Translations under genes and position numbers: made by a program
Shown here: positions 1 through 5,756 of the stretch, piece by piece
Position numbering within the stretch: position 1 is the first letter of the stretch
Layout of the letters: the number at the start of each line of letters is the position of its first letter
Source of the DNA: Candidatus Thorarchaeota archaeon MP11T_1
Lineage (GTDB): Archaea; Asgardarchaeota; Thorarchaeia; Thorarchaeales; Thorarchaeaceae
Reading direction: 5' to 3'
Length of the DNA: 6,848 bases
Assembly (NCBI GenBank): GCA_002825515.1
Contig: PJET01000218.1
Coordinates: forward strand, 1-6,848
The notes under the pieces: generated by a model
Seen by the model: only the letters and a program-made list of their open reading frames with translations
Told to the model about the DNA's origin: nothing
The model's database searches: none

Positions 1-542
1 AGATATTCCTTGTAAATATCCTCGTCTTGATTTGTGAGGTTTGTACCATATCCGGTAGTGAACTTCTCTTTTCCGGGTAGTGATATATTTAGAACAATTA
101 GGAATCCTTCTTTGTTAGTTTTGATTTTTGAGTCCCAAATCCAAAACTCTCCTCCAACTGGTAATACTCTGTGGACTTCTTTGATGACACCTTTCTTATC
201 CTTATGGCTCATGTACATTCCACTGAAGAAGAATGTTGCATTATCGAACTCCTCATCTTCAAATGGTAAATCTAAGGCATCAGCAACCATCCATTTTGCG
301 TCTGGAGCTTTATCAATAGCTTCATCAATCTCTGATTGTCGTTTATCAATTGCTGTAATTTGTCCTCCACCAATTTGAGCTATGACACCTTCTCCTCCCG
401 CACCAATATCAAGAATTGAACCAACAGGTATTTCATTAATAATTATCTCTTGAAAAGGAGTGACCTCAATTTTGGTTGGATCAACTCCAGGAATTTCTGG
501 AATCTCTTCATTGAGACTATCAGTGTTTCCATTTGCACTCAT
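1..542 (-). CDS. Class I SAM-dependent methyltransferase, 3' end cut off by window edge
   Basis: An open frame reads leftwards from ATG at 542-540 to the window edge without a stop, giving the first 180 residues. Residues 43-52 (ILDIGAGGEG) are the glycine-rich SAM-binding motif I. D66 in the AIDKRQ stretch fits the acidic residue after strand 2. Residues 86-106 (VADALDLPFEDEEFDNATFF) are the motif II region, and 122-137 (EVHRVLPVGGEFWIWD) match the 'R-L-P-G-G' strand of the Methyltransf_11 family. This is a Rossmann-fold methyltransferase. The missing C-terminal part usually decides the substrate, so none can be named. The start is supported by AAAGGTGAG at 556-548, five bases ahead of ATG. 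It follows the CPBP gene on the same strand after 105 bases and may have its own promoter there. Family call is firm; function unknown. Confidence 0.9.
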   Translation of the reverse strand, partial: MSANGNTDSLNEEIPEIPGVDPTKIEVTPFQEIIINEIPVGSILDIGAGGEGVIAQIGGGQITAIDKRQSEIDEAIDKAPDAKWMVADALDLPFEDEEFDNATFFFSGMYMSHKDKKGVIKEVHRVLPVGGEFWIWDSKIKTNKEGFLIVLNISLPGKEKFTTGYGTNLTNQDEDIYKEY

Positions 543-576
543 TTTATCTCACCTTTGAGTTCGGAGTATTCTTGAC

Positions 577-617
577 TGGTCACTTATTTTGGCAATTGTG
601 GTCACAATGTGACCACA
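577..617. promoter_or_regulatory. Perfect 9+9 inverted repeat plus a third half-site: candidate operator
   Basis: Positions 597-605 (TGTGGTCAC) and 609-617 (GTGACCACA) are perfect inverted arms separated by AAT. A further direct copy of TGGTCAC lies at 577-583, exactly 22 bases (two helical turns) from the TGGTCAC inside the left arm at 599-605. The array sits 35-75 bases ahead of the leftward methyltransferase start at 542. A weak TATA-like AAAATAA (minus strand, about 584-590) between the sites would place the transcript start near 560, leaving a short leader with its ribosome binding site. No T-tract follows on either strand, so an operator fits better than a terminator. The binding protein is unknown. 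Confidence 0.55.
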
Positions 618-647
618 TTCAGAGAATCAGGCTGTTTCTAGGAGTAA

Positions 648-1505
648 TTATTGGTTCGTTTGATTCCTTTCTGAAATCGAATCATAGGCAGTGATGTCAT
701 CCTCTTTTTCCCATCTACGTAGACGAGGCCAAATAACTGCCCAGATGATCGCTAACAAGAGCAGAATATTAGGGGGGTCCAAATATGAGATGAACAATGA
801 AGTTGGAGCATTTCCAAGGGCATGCACAAACATGACGAAGAAAAGGTTCTCAGTCCTCAAATAGAGTATACCATAGATAATGCCGTTCAAGAAAACACTG
901 AACAATAAATCAGTGAGGACTGTCACTGTCCATCCTTGATTCAAAACTTTCCACGGGACATGAAGCAGAGTGAAAAGAGTTTGAGATACAATCAAGGCTA
1001 GCGATATCTGTAGTGCTCTGTTTGTTGTTCTGTCTTCCATCTTTTTCCAGAACTGAACCAGAAGGAATCCCCTATAGCCAACCTCCTCATATAAGGCAGT
1101 ACCAAATAGCATTCCTATGAGTAATCCAATCAATGTGAGACTGTCTGTACTCCATCTTGGGTCAAGTTCTATGCTTCCTACAGACATGTAGCTGACGATC
1201 ACTTCAATTATCTGAATAAGAAGCCAACTGGTTAAACCCACAACAAATGCTAGTGGAAGTTTTCGGGAGATAAGTCCAAAATCCCTCCATTGGAATTTCC
1301 TCATAATGACGAGAACTCCATATACTGCAATCAACATCAAGAATGCATTCAGAATCAGTGTGCGATGAAGCAACCCCCAACTAAGTTCCTCTATGGAACT
1401 AACTAGACCTATTTGATAGGCTAGTAAATAAAATAAGACTAGAACAAGGCTAACAATAAAGAATAGAGCCATTGTTCTGTAGTCTGATTCTTTTAACACG
1501 AACAT
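648..1505 (-). CDS. CPBP family (Abi/CAAX-type) intramembrane metalloprotease homologue
   Basis: A polytopic membrane protein of 285 residues from ATG 1505, with about eight hydrophobic segments and a charged hydrophilic C-terminal tail. It carries the CPBP (PF02517) signature in order: EExxxR (E140, E141, R145 in LYEEVGYRGF), FxxxH (F178-H182 in FTLLH), and HxxxN (H228, N232 in VHALGN). All proposed catalytic or metal-site residues are present, so the enzyme is probably active inside the membrane. Family members include CAAX prenyl proteases and bacteriocin self-immunity proteins; the substrate here is unknown. The frame extends upstream to a TTG at 1544 that overlaps the RDD gene by 16 bases but has no ribosome site. 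I prefer ATG 1505 because GTGAGGAG lies at 1526-1519, though its 13-base spacing is long. It is the last gene of the compact leftward cluster. No terminator is visible after it. Confidence 0.88.
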   Translation of the reverse strand: MFVLKESDYRTMALFFIVSLVLVLFYLLAYQIGLVSSIEELSWGLLHRTLILNAFLMLIAVYGVLVIMRKFQWRDFGLISRKLPLAFVVGLTSWLLIQIIEVIVSYMSVGSIELDPRWSTDSLTLIGLLIGMLFGTALYEEVGYRGFLLVQFWKKMEDRTTNRALQISLALIVSQTLFTLLHVPWKVLNQGWTVTVLTDLLFSVFLNGIIYGILYLRTENLFFVMFVHALGNAPTSLFISYLDPPNILLLLAIIWAVIWPRLRRWEKEDDITAYDSISERNQTNQ

Positions 1506-1528
1506 TTCTCGACTTCGACTCCTCACTC

Positions 1529-2017
1529 CTATCTGTTGTACCAAATAACAACTGTACGAGCAATCTTGTCACCGTATCTTTGAAAAAGCGGAGACTTTCT
1601 TGCAATCCAAATTCCAATGACGTACACTAAAATACCATCAATTAACCTACCTAAGTTTCTTTTTATGGACTGCTGCATAGTTATCCTAGTGCCTTGCTCA
1701 CTGATGACACGAGTGCTAGTGATGAGTTTTCCAAGGGTGAATCCAAGTAGTCCTTCCATACCTATGAAATAGGCAAAGATTGCAATCAAAAATATGCCAC
1801 AGATAGGATCAAAGATAATCCACAGGTGATCGCCTGGCATCATGAGCCAGACACCTTTCACCATATAGGTTACCAATATGAAAACTGTGGCCAGAATCGC
1901 GAAGTCTATCATCTGGGCAAAAGCTCTTCTTGATATTGAAGCCAATTTATTTTCATAGGTGTTCCAGTTTTGTACTGTTGTTTCACCAACTTCTTGTTTT
2001 ACTTCAAAATTTGTCAA
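1529..2017 (-). CDS. RDD family small membrane protein
   Basis: 162 residues with three predicted membrane segments (about 36-58, 65-90 and 124-140). Family hallmarks of RDD (PF06271) are visible: the N-terminal R30-R31-A32...I37-D38 entering helix 1; GFTLGKLITSTRVI (92-105) after helix 2; R120-N121-x-x-R124 with I126-D127 before helix 3; and the C-terminal FQRYGDKIARTVV (145-157) resembling the usual 'D-x-x-A-x-T-x-V' ending. RDD proteins are integral membrane proteins of mostly unknown role, with some linked to Na+/Li+ tolerance. The start is TTG at 2017-2015; there is no ATG upstream, and AGGAG at 2032-2028 stands 10 bases ahead. It lies 43 bases after the 146-residue gene and just ahead of CPBP on the same strand. 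Its position at the tail of an ABC exporter operon suggests an accessory envelope role, which is inference. Confidence 0.88.
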   Translation of the reverse strand: MTNFEVKQEVGETTVQNWNTYENKLASISRRAFAQMIDFAILATVFILVTYMVKGVWLMMPGDHLWIIFDPICGIFLIAIFAYFIGMEGLLGFTLGKLITSTRVISEQGTRITMQQSIKRNLGRLIDGILVYVIGIWIARKSPLFQRYGDKIARTVVIWYNR

Positions 2018-2060
2018 TTTTCTTCAACTCCTGTTGTTAATTTTAATTCATACTCAATCA

Positions 2061-2501
2061 TCATTCTTCACCAAAATTTCCATACATCGGAGGTGCGATT
2101 ATTCTAAACAGTTGGGAGTCTGGTTTACTACTGAGTAAATATCGCGCAGTCCATATGCATCCATCCAATACAACTTCCAGATTGAATCCGGCTTCTTCCA
2201 AACGAATCATGTATTCTATGTAAGAGATGCATTCGATCAGTTGAAATCTTGATATGCTAACGTTGCTGACTCTGTCGTTAGTTGACTCAGACGGTGCTGA
2301 GTCCGATGTACGACCGACGCCCATAAAGATATCAATCTCAAGGGCGATTTCCTCCCATTTGTCAGGCTCCTTCGTTAGATAGATTCTAACAGGTCCATCA
2401 TCATGTAATAAGATGGTCCGACCCGTTTCGGAATAAAAAGGATCGAGTTGAGAGGTAGAGCATAAAAGCTCATACCCCTCAACCAAATCACAGAGTTTCA
2501 T
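2061..2501 (-). CDS. Hypothetical acidic soluble protein coupled to the ABC permease
   Basis: 146 residues; I do not recognise the family. No signal peptide or membrane helix is visible. The N-terminal half looks like beta strands (TILLHDDGPVRIYLT, residues 29-43). A low-complexity polar stretch follows at 66-80 (SDSAPSESTNDRVSN). The second half suggests a helix (FQLIECISYIEYMIRLEEAG, 86-105) and further strands to about 136. Four cysteines (4, 14, 91, 115) are scattered with no metal-site spacing. The protein is acidic and ends in GEE. ATG at 2501 comes one base after the permease stop (2505-2503). GAGGT at 2513-2509, inside the permease's last codons, gives 7-base spacing. Translation is therefore probably coupled to the permease, which argues for a cytoplasmic partner or modulator of the transporter. 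That role is inference from position only. Confidence 0.8.
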   Translation of the reverse strand: MKLCDLVEGYELLCSTSQLDPFYSETGRTILLHDDGPVRIYLTKEPDKWEEIALEIDIFMGVGRTSDSAPSESTNDRVSNVSISRFQLIECISYIEYMIRLEEAGFNLEVVLDGCIWTARYLLSSKPDSQLFRIIAPPMYGNFGEE

Positions 2502-2502
2502 C

Positions 2503-3666
2503 CTACTTACCTCGGCCCCATTTCTCGAAGACTAGTATTCCAGCGAAAACTACTATGATGCCAGCCGCAAGAACAAGGGCAAGGTCAATCCATATCGAGA
2601 GAGTTGTGACTACTGCACCCCTTAGAAATAGGGTAGTCAATGCATCGGTCACATATGTGCTTGGCATAATCGAGGCAATTGTATCAGCTATTCCACCAAG
2701 AGGCATGAATGTTCCAAGAAACATCTGCGGCATAGCGACCATGAATGCTAGACCTGTAGCTCCATCCGCTGAATTTGAGAAGGTTGCTGCAATAAGCCCT
2801 AAGCCTACACAAGATAGGGAGAATACTGCTAGTACCAGCAATGCAAAACCAATCCCGATTAATCCTGTGGCAGGTCTATAACCAATCAAGTATGATGTCA
2901 GAAAAATCATAACAACTTGAATGATTGCGACTATCATGTAGGAAAGTGTTTGACTAAGCATGTAATCGGAGGATGTTAAAGGAGTAGTTGACATTCTTCT
3001 AAGAATCCCCTCACTTCTTTCCACGGTCATCGACTGTGCTACGATTACAGTGATGAAGATTGCAGAGAATGCAAACATACCTGGTACCATAAATTCCCAT
3101 TGTGAGAATGAACTTGCAGATATGAGCTGGGGACTTGTTAGTTGAACCGGTACATCTAGTGTTATCTGTGCATCTCCGAAGAGTGTTCTAAGAAAGACCT
3201 GTTGGACGATTGGTGGAACTGCAGCAGTAGCTACCAACGATCCACTATCAAGGTAGAGTCCGATGGATGTGTTTGTCCAACTGCTTCCATCAAGGGGGGA
3301 TATCCAATAGGATTGACAACTGTCACCAAAACCTGTTGGAATCACAATTAATGCGTCTATGTTCCCTTGGAGGAGTTCAGCTTGTCCGGTTTCGTTATCA
3401 GCATATTCTACTATGATGATACCTTCAGTTTCAGTGAGATTCGTTAAGAATCCACTAGCCCATTCTGGATGGTCTGATGAGTAATCTGTGTTGACTACTC
3501 CAATATCAAAGCTCTGTGGAGTGGATTCACCAATGCCTCCGAATGCGAATCCAAACACGGTTGTAAGAACAACAGGGAACAATATCAATAGAAACAGTGT
3601 GCCTGGGTCTCTCATGAACTTCCTCATGTTCTTCTTTACCAAGGTCAAAACACGGCGTGAATCCAT
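2503..3666 (-). CDS. ABC-2 type transporter permease
   Basis: 387 residues with the layout of the ABC2_membrane_3 group. A cytoplasmic N-terminus (RRVLTLVKKNMRKFMRDP) leads into membrane helix 1 (about 23-43). A large outside domain follows (about 45-190). Five C-terminal helices lie near 192-212, 236-261, 269-294, 303-323 and 356-380. The loop MTVERSEGILRRMSTTPLTS (213-232) is the typical coupling segment after helix 2, and IMPSTYVTDALTTLFLRG (333-350) is the usual amphipathic stretch before the last helix. Homologues export drugs, lipids or peptides with one dimeric ATPase; the substrate here is unknown. ATG at 3666 directly abuts the ATPase stop (TAGATG, no gap), with GGGAGG at 3680-3675, eight bases ahead. 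This is strong evidence for translational coupling and a shared complex. Confidence 0.94.
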   Translation of the reverse strand: MDSRRVLTLVKKNMRKFMRDPGTLFLLILFPVVLTTVFGFAFGGIGESTPQSFDIGVVNTDYSSDHPEWASGFLTNLTETEGIIIVEYADNETGQAELLQGNIDALIVIPTGFGDSCQSYWISPLDGSSWTNTSIGLYLDSGSLVATAAVPPIVQQVFLRTLFGDAQITLDVPVQLTSPQLISASSFSQWEFMVPGMFAFSAIFITVIVAQSMTVERSEGILRRMSTTPLTSSDYMLSQTLSYMIVAIIQVVMIFLTSYLIGYRPATGLIGIGFALLVLAVFSLSCVGLGLIAATFSNSADGATGLAFMVAMPQMFLGTFMPLGGIADTIASIMPSTYVTDALTTLFLRGAVVTTLSIWIDLALVLAAGIIVVFAGILVFEKWGRGK

Positions 3667-4446
3667 CTAGACCGCCTCCCTCAGTTTCTTGCCAGTTCTC
3701 ATGACAAAGACCTCTTCTAGGTCTTTGACCTGGTATTTGTCTATCAGATCTTGGGGCGGTCCAACTTCAATCAGTCTGCCTTCATCGATTATGCCCACTC
3801 TGTCGGAGAGTTCTTGCGCTTCTTCCATGTAATGTGTTGTAAGGACAATTGTCTTGTTTTGACTTCTCAGGTCTTTGATGAAGTCCCATACAGACCTTCG
3901 AGACACGGGGTCCATTGCAACAGTGGGCTCATCAAGCAAAGCGACAGATGGATTATGAATGAGAGCCATGATTGTGCTGATACGCCGTACCATCCCGCCA
4001 CTATAATGACTAGCGCGTCGGTCGATATCATCATGAATACCAACCCTTTGAGCAAAAAGCTCAATTCGTTCATCAAGTAGTTCCTGTGGAACTGAATGAA
4101 GTTGTCCGAATAGCTCTATGTTTTCTCGACCAGTGAGATATGGAAAGTATGCTGGTTGCTGTGGACAGAGGCCAATCACCTTTCGAACCTCACTGGCGTT
4201 CTCAACAACATCGAGCCCCGCCACCATGGCGTAGCCTTCAGTAGGATCCAGTATAGTCGAAAGCATATTGACTGTAGTTGTCTTTCCAGCTCCATTTGGT
4301 CCGAGAAGACCAAAAATCTCCCCATACTTAATGTCAAGATCAATTCCATCAACTGCTGTGAGTGTACCAAACCTCTTTGTCAGATTCTTCAGTTCAATAG
4401 CATTTTCTTTTACATTCTCGAGTGATTGATCAACAATGAGTGCCAT
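3667..4446 (-). CDS. ABC transporter ATP-binding protein, DrrA/CcmA-type
   Basis: 259 residues with every nucleotide-binding element: Walker A GPNGAGKTT (49-57), Q-loop CPQQPAY (94-100, Q96), signature YSGGM (148-152), Walker B VALLDEP (168-174, catalytic E173), D-loop AMDP (177-180) and H-loop H205 in TTHYMEEA. The YSGGM signature in place of LSGGQ and the C-terminal LEEVFVMRTGKKLRE (243-257) are typical of the DrrA-like drug, lipid and polysaccharide exporter ATPases. It works at the cytoplasmic face and drives the permease encoded immediately downstream. Start ATG 4446 has GAGGTGA nine bases upstream, which can be hidden in a small hairpin (see 4456-4476). It is the first gene of the exporter cluster, 164 bases after the regulator gene on the same strand. 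Confidence 0.95.
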   Translation of the reverse strand: MALIVDQSLENVKENAIELKNLTKRFGTLTAVDGIDLDIKYGEIFGLLGPNGAGKTTTVNMLSTILDPTEGYAMVAGLDVVENASEVRKVIGLCPQQPAYFPYLTGRENIELFGQLHSVPQELLDERIELFAQRVGIHDDIDRRASHYSGGMVRRISTIMALIHNPSVALLDEPTVAMDPVSRRSVWDFIKDLRSQNKTIVLTTHYMEEAQELSDRVGIIDEGRLIEVGPPQDLIDKYQVKDLEEVFVMRTGKKLREAV

Positions 4447-4455
4447 TTTTTGAAA

Positions 4456-4476
4456 TCACCTCTACGAATAAGAGGT
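4456..4476 (-). promoter_or_regulatory. Ribosome binding site of the ABC ATPase within a small hairpin
   Basis: On the leftward mRNA, ACCUCU (4476-4471) can pair with AGAGGU (4463-4458) across a 7-base loop. The right arm is the core of the ribosome binding site AGAGGUGA (4463-4456), which stands nine bases before ATG 4446. Folding would hide the site for the first gene of the exporter operon. The six-pair stem is short, so it could be fortuitous. It is seen in the sequence; its use in regulation is inference. Confidence 0.35.
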
Positions 4477-4528
4477 AGAAAATGCAATTCTATTCATGTG
4501 TGCTAACAAGTTCAGTAAGGGCTTGACA

Positions 4529-4588
4529 GGGTGTAGAAGAGAAGCGATTTGCGAACTCAGTAGTTCACATAGAGCAATCGGGTGTAGA
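4529..4588. promoter_or_regulatory. Direct and inverted repeats between regulator and ABC genes: candidate operator region
   Basis: GGGTGTAGA occurs twice in the same orientation at 4529-4537 and 4580-4588, 51 bases apart (close to five helical turns). Between them GAACT (4553-4557) and AGTTC (4562-4566) form a small inverted repeat around CAGT. No coding frame fills 4447-4610. The arrangement would suit a multimeric regulator such as the Lrp-like protein encoded just upstream, acting on the ABC operon. The elements are short and the assignment is tentative. Confidence 0.35.
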
Positions 4589-4608
4589 TAAGAGTACCAT
4601 TAAGCGAA

Positions 4609-4617
4609 ATTTAAAGC
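4609..4617 (-). promoter_or_regulatory. Candidate TATA box for the ABC operon
   Basis: On the minus strand TTTAAATTT lies across the stop codon of the regulator gene. If used, transcription would start near 4585 and give a leader of about 140 bases ahead of the ABC ATPase, containing the small repeats and the hairpin over its ribosome site. The GC-rich flank before it is not a good BRE, so this is a weak call. Read-through from the regulator gene is an alternative. Confidence 0.25.
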
Positions 4618-5531
4618 CCGGAATCCTTGAGCAATTCTGCAAGACGAGTACTGCGGATATCGGGAAAACTTTCTTGAGGTCTACCAAAAAGCGCTTGACA
4701 AGATTCCACAAAGGGTGCCTGTGTAATCTTCTTCGATATTAAATCAGCATCTTTGAATTGCTGAACAACAAATACTGCAAAAATGATTGACTCTGTTGCC
4801 GATACCAATGGACCGTAGAATGCAACAGGGAAGTTCTCACTAATGAAGAGAAGCACATCTTCTAGACTTCCAGTTTTTTCATCCCAGTTGATTTTTAAAA
4901 GAAAAACAAATCCTTCTCCTGCGCTTAGGTTCCACCTTATTCCAAGGGAAACTGCGCCACTCTCGAGAAGTTGATTGATTGTGGATCGAGTTCTTCTCAC
5001 AGTTAGACCTGTAATCTCTGAAATCTCCTTGGTCGGTATACGTGGGTCTTCGACAAGGCACTGTAGAACTCTAAGCTGTAGCTTGGTCAAATCAGTCTTC
5101 CTTCCATGAAGTGCATCCTTTACAAGGCTGTGCAGCTCAACATTCCTAACAGAATCAATTCCTCGAAGAAAGCTACCAAGGTCTCTGAGACTCTCTGAAC
5201 CAATGTGGGTCCCCATCGCCAAATATGCAGATCCAGACAAGATACCAACCTCCCTGATCAGGATATGTGATCCTACCAGTTGGACAAGCTCATCCGCATC
5301 TTCGCTCCCATCAGTGAAAATTATGGCAAGACAATTCTCACCATCTACCATAGCCGGAGAAAGTTCGGTAGTAAATTTTGAAATCACACCGGTGTCAATC
5401 AGCTTCTGAACTCGTTTTTTGACTGCATTTGCTGTCATATTGAATTGCTGTGCAAGAGTTCGATATGGAGTTCTACAATTTTGGAGCATCCCAAAGAGGA
5501 TTCCCTTGTCAATCTCGTCCAAACTCAGCAC
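4611..5531 (-). CDS. Tandem Lrp/AsnC-like winged-helix transcriptional regulator
   Basis: 306 residues built of two similar halves. Residues 4-52 form an AsnC-type HTH (recognition-helix region MTANAVKKRVQKLIDTGVIS). Residues about 65-135 look like the alpha/beta sensor domain (CLAIIFTDG, ILIREVGILSGSAYLAM, VRNVELHSLV). Residues 146-195 are a second HTH (LTKLQLRVLQCLVEDPRIPTKEISEITGLTVRRTRSTINQLLESG region), and about 205-285 a second sensor-like domain. An ordinary Lrp subunit has one such unit of about 150 residues, so this is a fused dimer-like protein, an arrangement known in archaea. It likely binds DNA and senses a small molecule. Start is GTG 5531; TTG at 5522-5520 with AGGTG five bases ahead is an equally good alternative. 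An 8+8 inverted repeat just upstream suggests autoregulation. It points into the exporter genes on the same strand and is their likely controller (inference). Confidence 0.88.
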   Translation of the reverse strand: MLSLDEIDKGILFGMLQNCRTPYRTLAQQFNMTANAVKKRVQKLIDTGVISKFTTELSPAMVDGENCLAIIFTDGSEDADELVQLVGSHILIREVGILSGSAYLAMGTHIGSESLRDLGSFLRGIDSVRNVELHSLVKDALHGRKTDLTKLQLRVLQCLVEDPRIPTKEISEITGLTVRRTRSTINQLLESGAVSLGIRWNLSAGEGFVFLLKINWDEKTGSLEDVLLFISENFPVAFYGPLVSATESIIFAVFVVQQFKDADLISKKITQAPFVESCQALFGRPQESFPDIRSTRLAELLKDSGL

Positions 5532-5544
5532 CTAACCTTCGCCG

Positions 5545-5566
5545 TATTAGCATTTACTTGCTAATA
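5545..5566. promoter_or_regulatory. 8+8 inverted repeat ahead of the Lrp-like gene: candidate autoregulatory site
   Basis: TATTAGCA (5545-5552) and TGCTAATA (5559-5566) are perfect inverted arms with a 6-base spacer, 13 bases ahead of the GTG start at 5531. The block is flanked by two copies of CGTATT (5543-5548 and 5569-5574). With the candidate TATA box at 5606-5613 the site would lie just downstream of the transcript start, a typical place for repression. Autoregulation is common among Lrp-family proteins. An mRNA hairpin is the alternative. Confidence 0.5.
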
Positions 5567-5605
5567 TCGTATTCGGAGTTTCGCTTACGATTGGAATTTT
5601 AGTTG

Positions 5606-5613
5606 TTATAAAA
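5606..5613 (-). promoter_or_regulatory. Candidate TATA box of the Lrp-like regulator gene
   Basis: TTTTATAA on the minus strand matches an archaeal TATA box and is preceded by the A/T-rich CTTTTCA in the BRE position. The expected transcript start near 5583 would give a leader of about 50 bases that contains the inverted repeat at 5545-5566. Confidence 0.4.
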
Positions 5614-5631
5614 TGAAAAGGGTACTCGACA
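5609..5631 (+). repeat. 23-base direct repeat, copy 1 (ahead of the methyltransferase)
   Basis: Matches positions 6575-6597 at 21 of 23 bases. The shared core is TAAAATGAAAAGGGT followed by RCTCRACA. A second shared block, AGGACA, follows at 5641-5646 here and 6602-6607 in copy 2, offset by a 5-base gap. It ends 121 bases ahead of the methyltransferase ATG. It contains an ATG opening a short frame (MKRVL...), also present in copy 2. Confidence 0.7.
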
Positions 5632-5756
5632 ATATGGGCCAGGACAAGTTCCTGTTTATCCTTACTCCGTCAGTTTCTAGAAACTGCCATCTATTTTTTT
5701 TTTACTTTGTTACATATATTCAAATCAAACACTCAATACACTGTCCTGCAGTATGA
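5613..5756 (+). CDS. Doubtful 47-residue small ORF overlapping the methyltransferase start
   Basis: A frame opens with ATG inside the repeat (MKRVLDNMGQDKFLFIL...) and stops at TGA 5754-5756, overlapping the methyltransferase ATG as ATGA. Against a real gene: there is no ribosome site ahead, the 3' half runs through a palindrome, the T10 tract (coding Phe-Phe-Phe) and a TATA box, and no family is recognised. In favour: the first codons recur in repeat copy 2 with a synonymous GTA/GTG change. Most likely a chance frame, or a relic of a small gene or leader peptide. Confidence 0.15.
   Translation: MKRVLDNMGQDKFLFILTPSVSRNCHLFFFYFVTYIQIKHSIHCPAV
5671..5703 (+). terminator. Perfect palindrome followed by T10: terminator-like or operator element
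   Basis: Positions 5671-5686 are a perfect 16-base palindrome (CAGTTTCTAGAAACTG). Eight bases later comes a run of ten T (5694-5703). On the plus strand this resembles a hairpin plus T-tract terminator, and T-rich runs alone can end archaeal transcripts. No annotated rightward gene precedes it, so it could end an unseen rightward RNA starting near 5609. The palindrome could instead be a dimeric regulator site about 25 bases ahead of the methyltransferase TATA box. Confidence 0.4.
5712..5720 (+). promoter_or_regulatory. TATA box of the rightward methyltransferase
   Basis: ACATATATT is centred about 37 bases ahead of ATG 5753. Transcription would start near 5742-5745 and leave a leader of roughly ten bases with no ribosome binding site, as expected for a nearly leaderless archaeal mRNA. 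Confidence 0.5.

Noticed and set aside
34..378. Rightward 114-residue open frame
   Set aside because: It lies antisense to the left-edge methyltransferase, which has full SAM motifs and a good ribosome site; the rightward frame has no recognisable domain.
597..617. The palindrome as an intrinsic terminator of the CPBP gene
   Set aside because: No T-rich run follows on the minus strand, and a third half-site two helical turns away points to protein binding.
1506..1544. TTG 1544 as the CPBP start
   Set aside because: It lacks a ribosome site and would overlap the RDD gene; ATG 1505 has GTGAGGAG upstream. The choice is not certain.
2555..2881. Rightward 108-residue open frame
   Set aside because: Antisense shadow of the C-terminal helices of the ABC permease; repetitive Ala/Arg/Pro composition and no ribosome site.
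3751..4425. Several open frames on both strands inside the ABC ATPase
   Set aside because: The ATPase frame contains every ABC motif in order, so the others are shadows.
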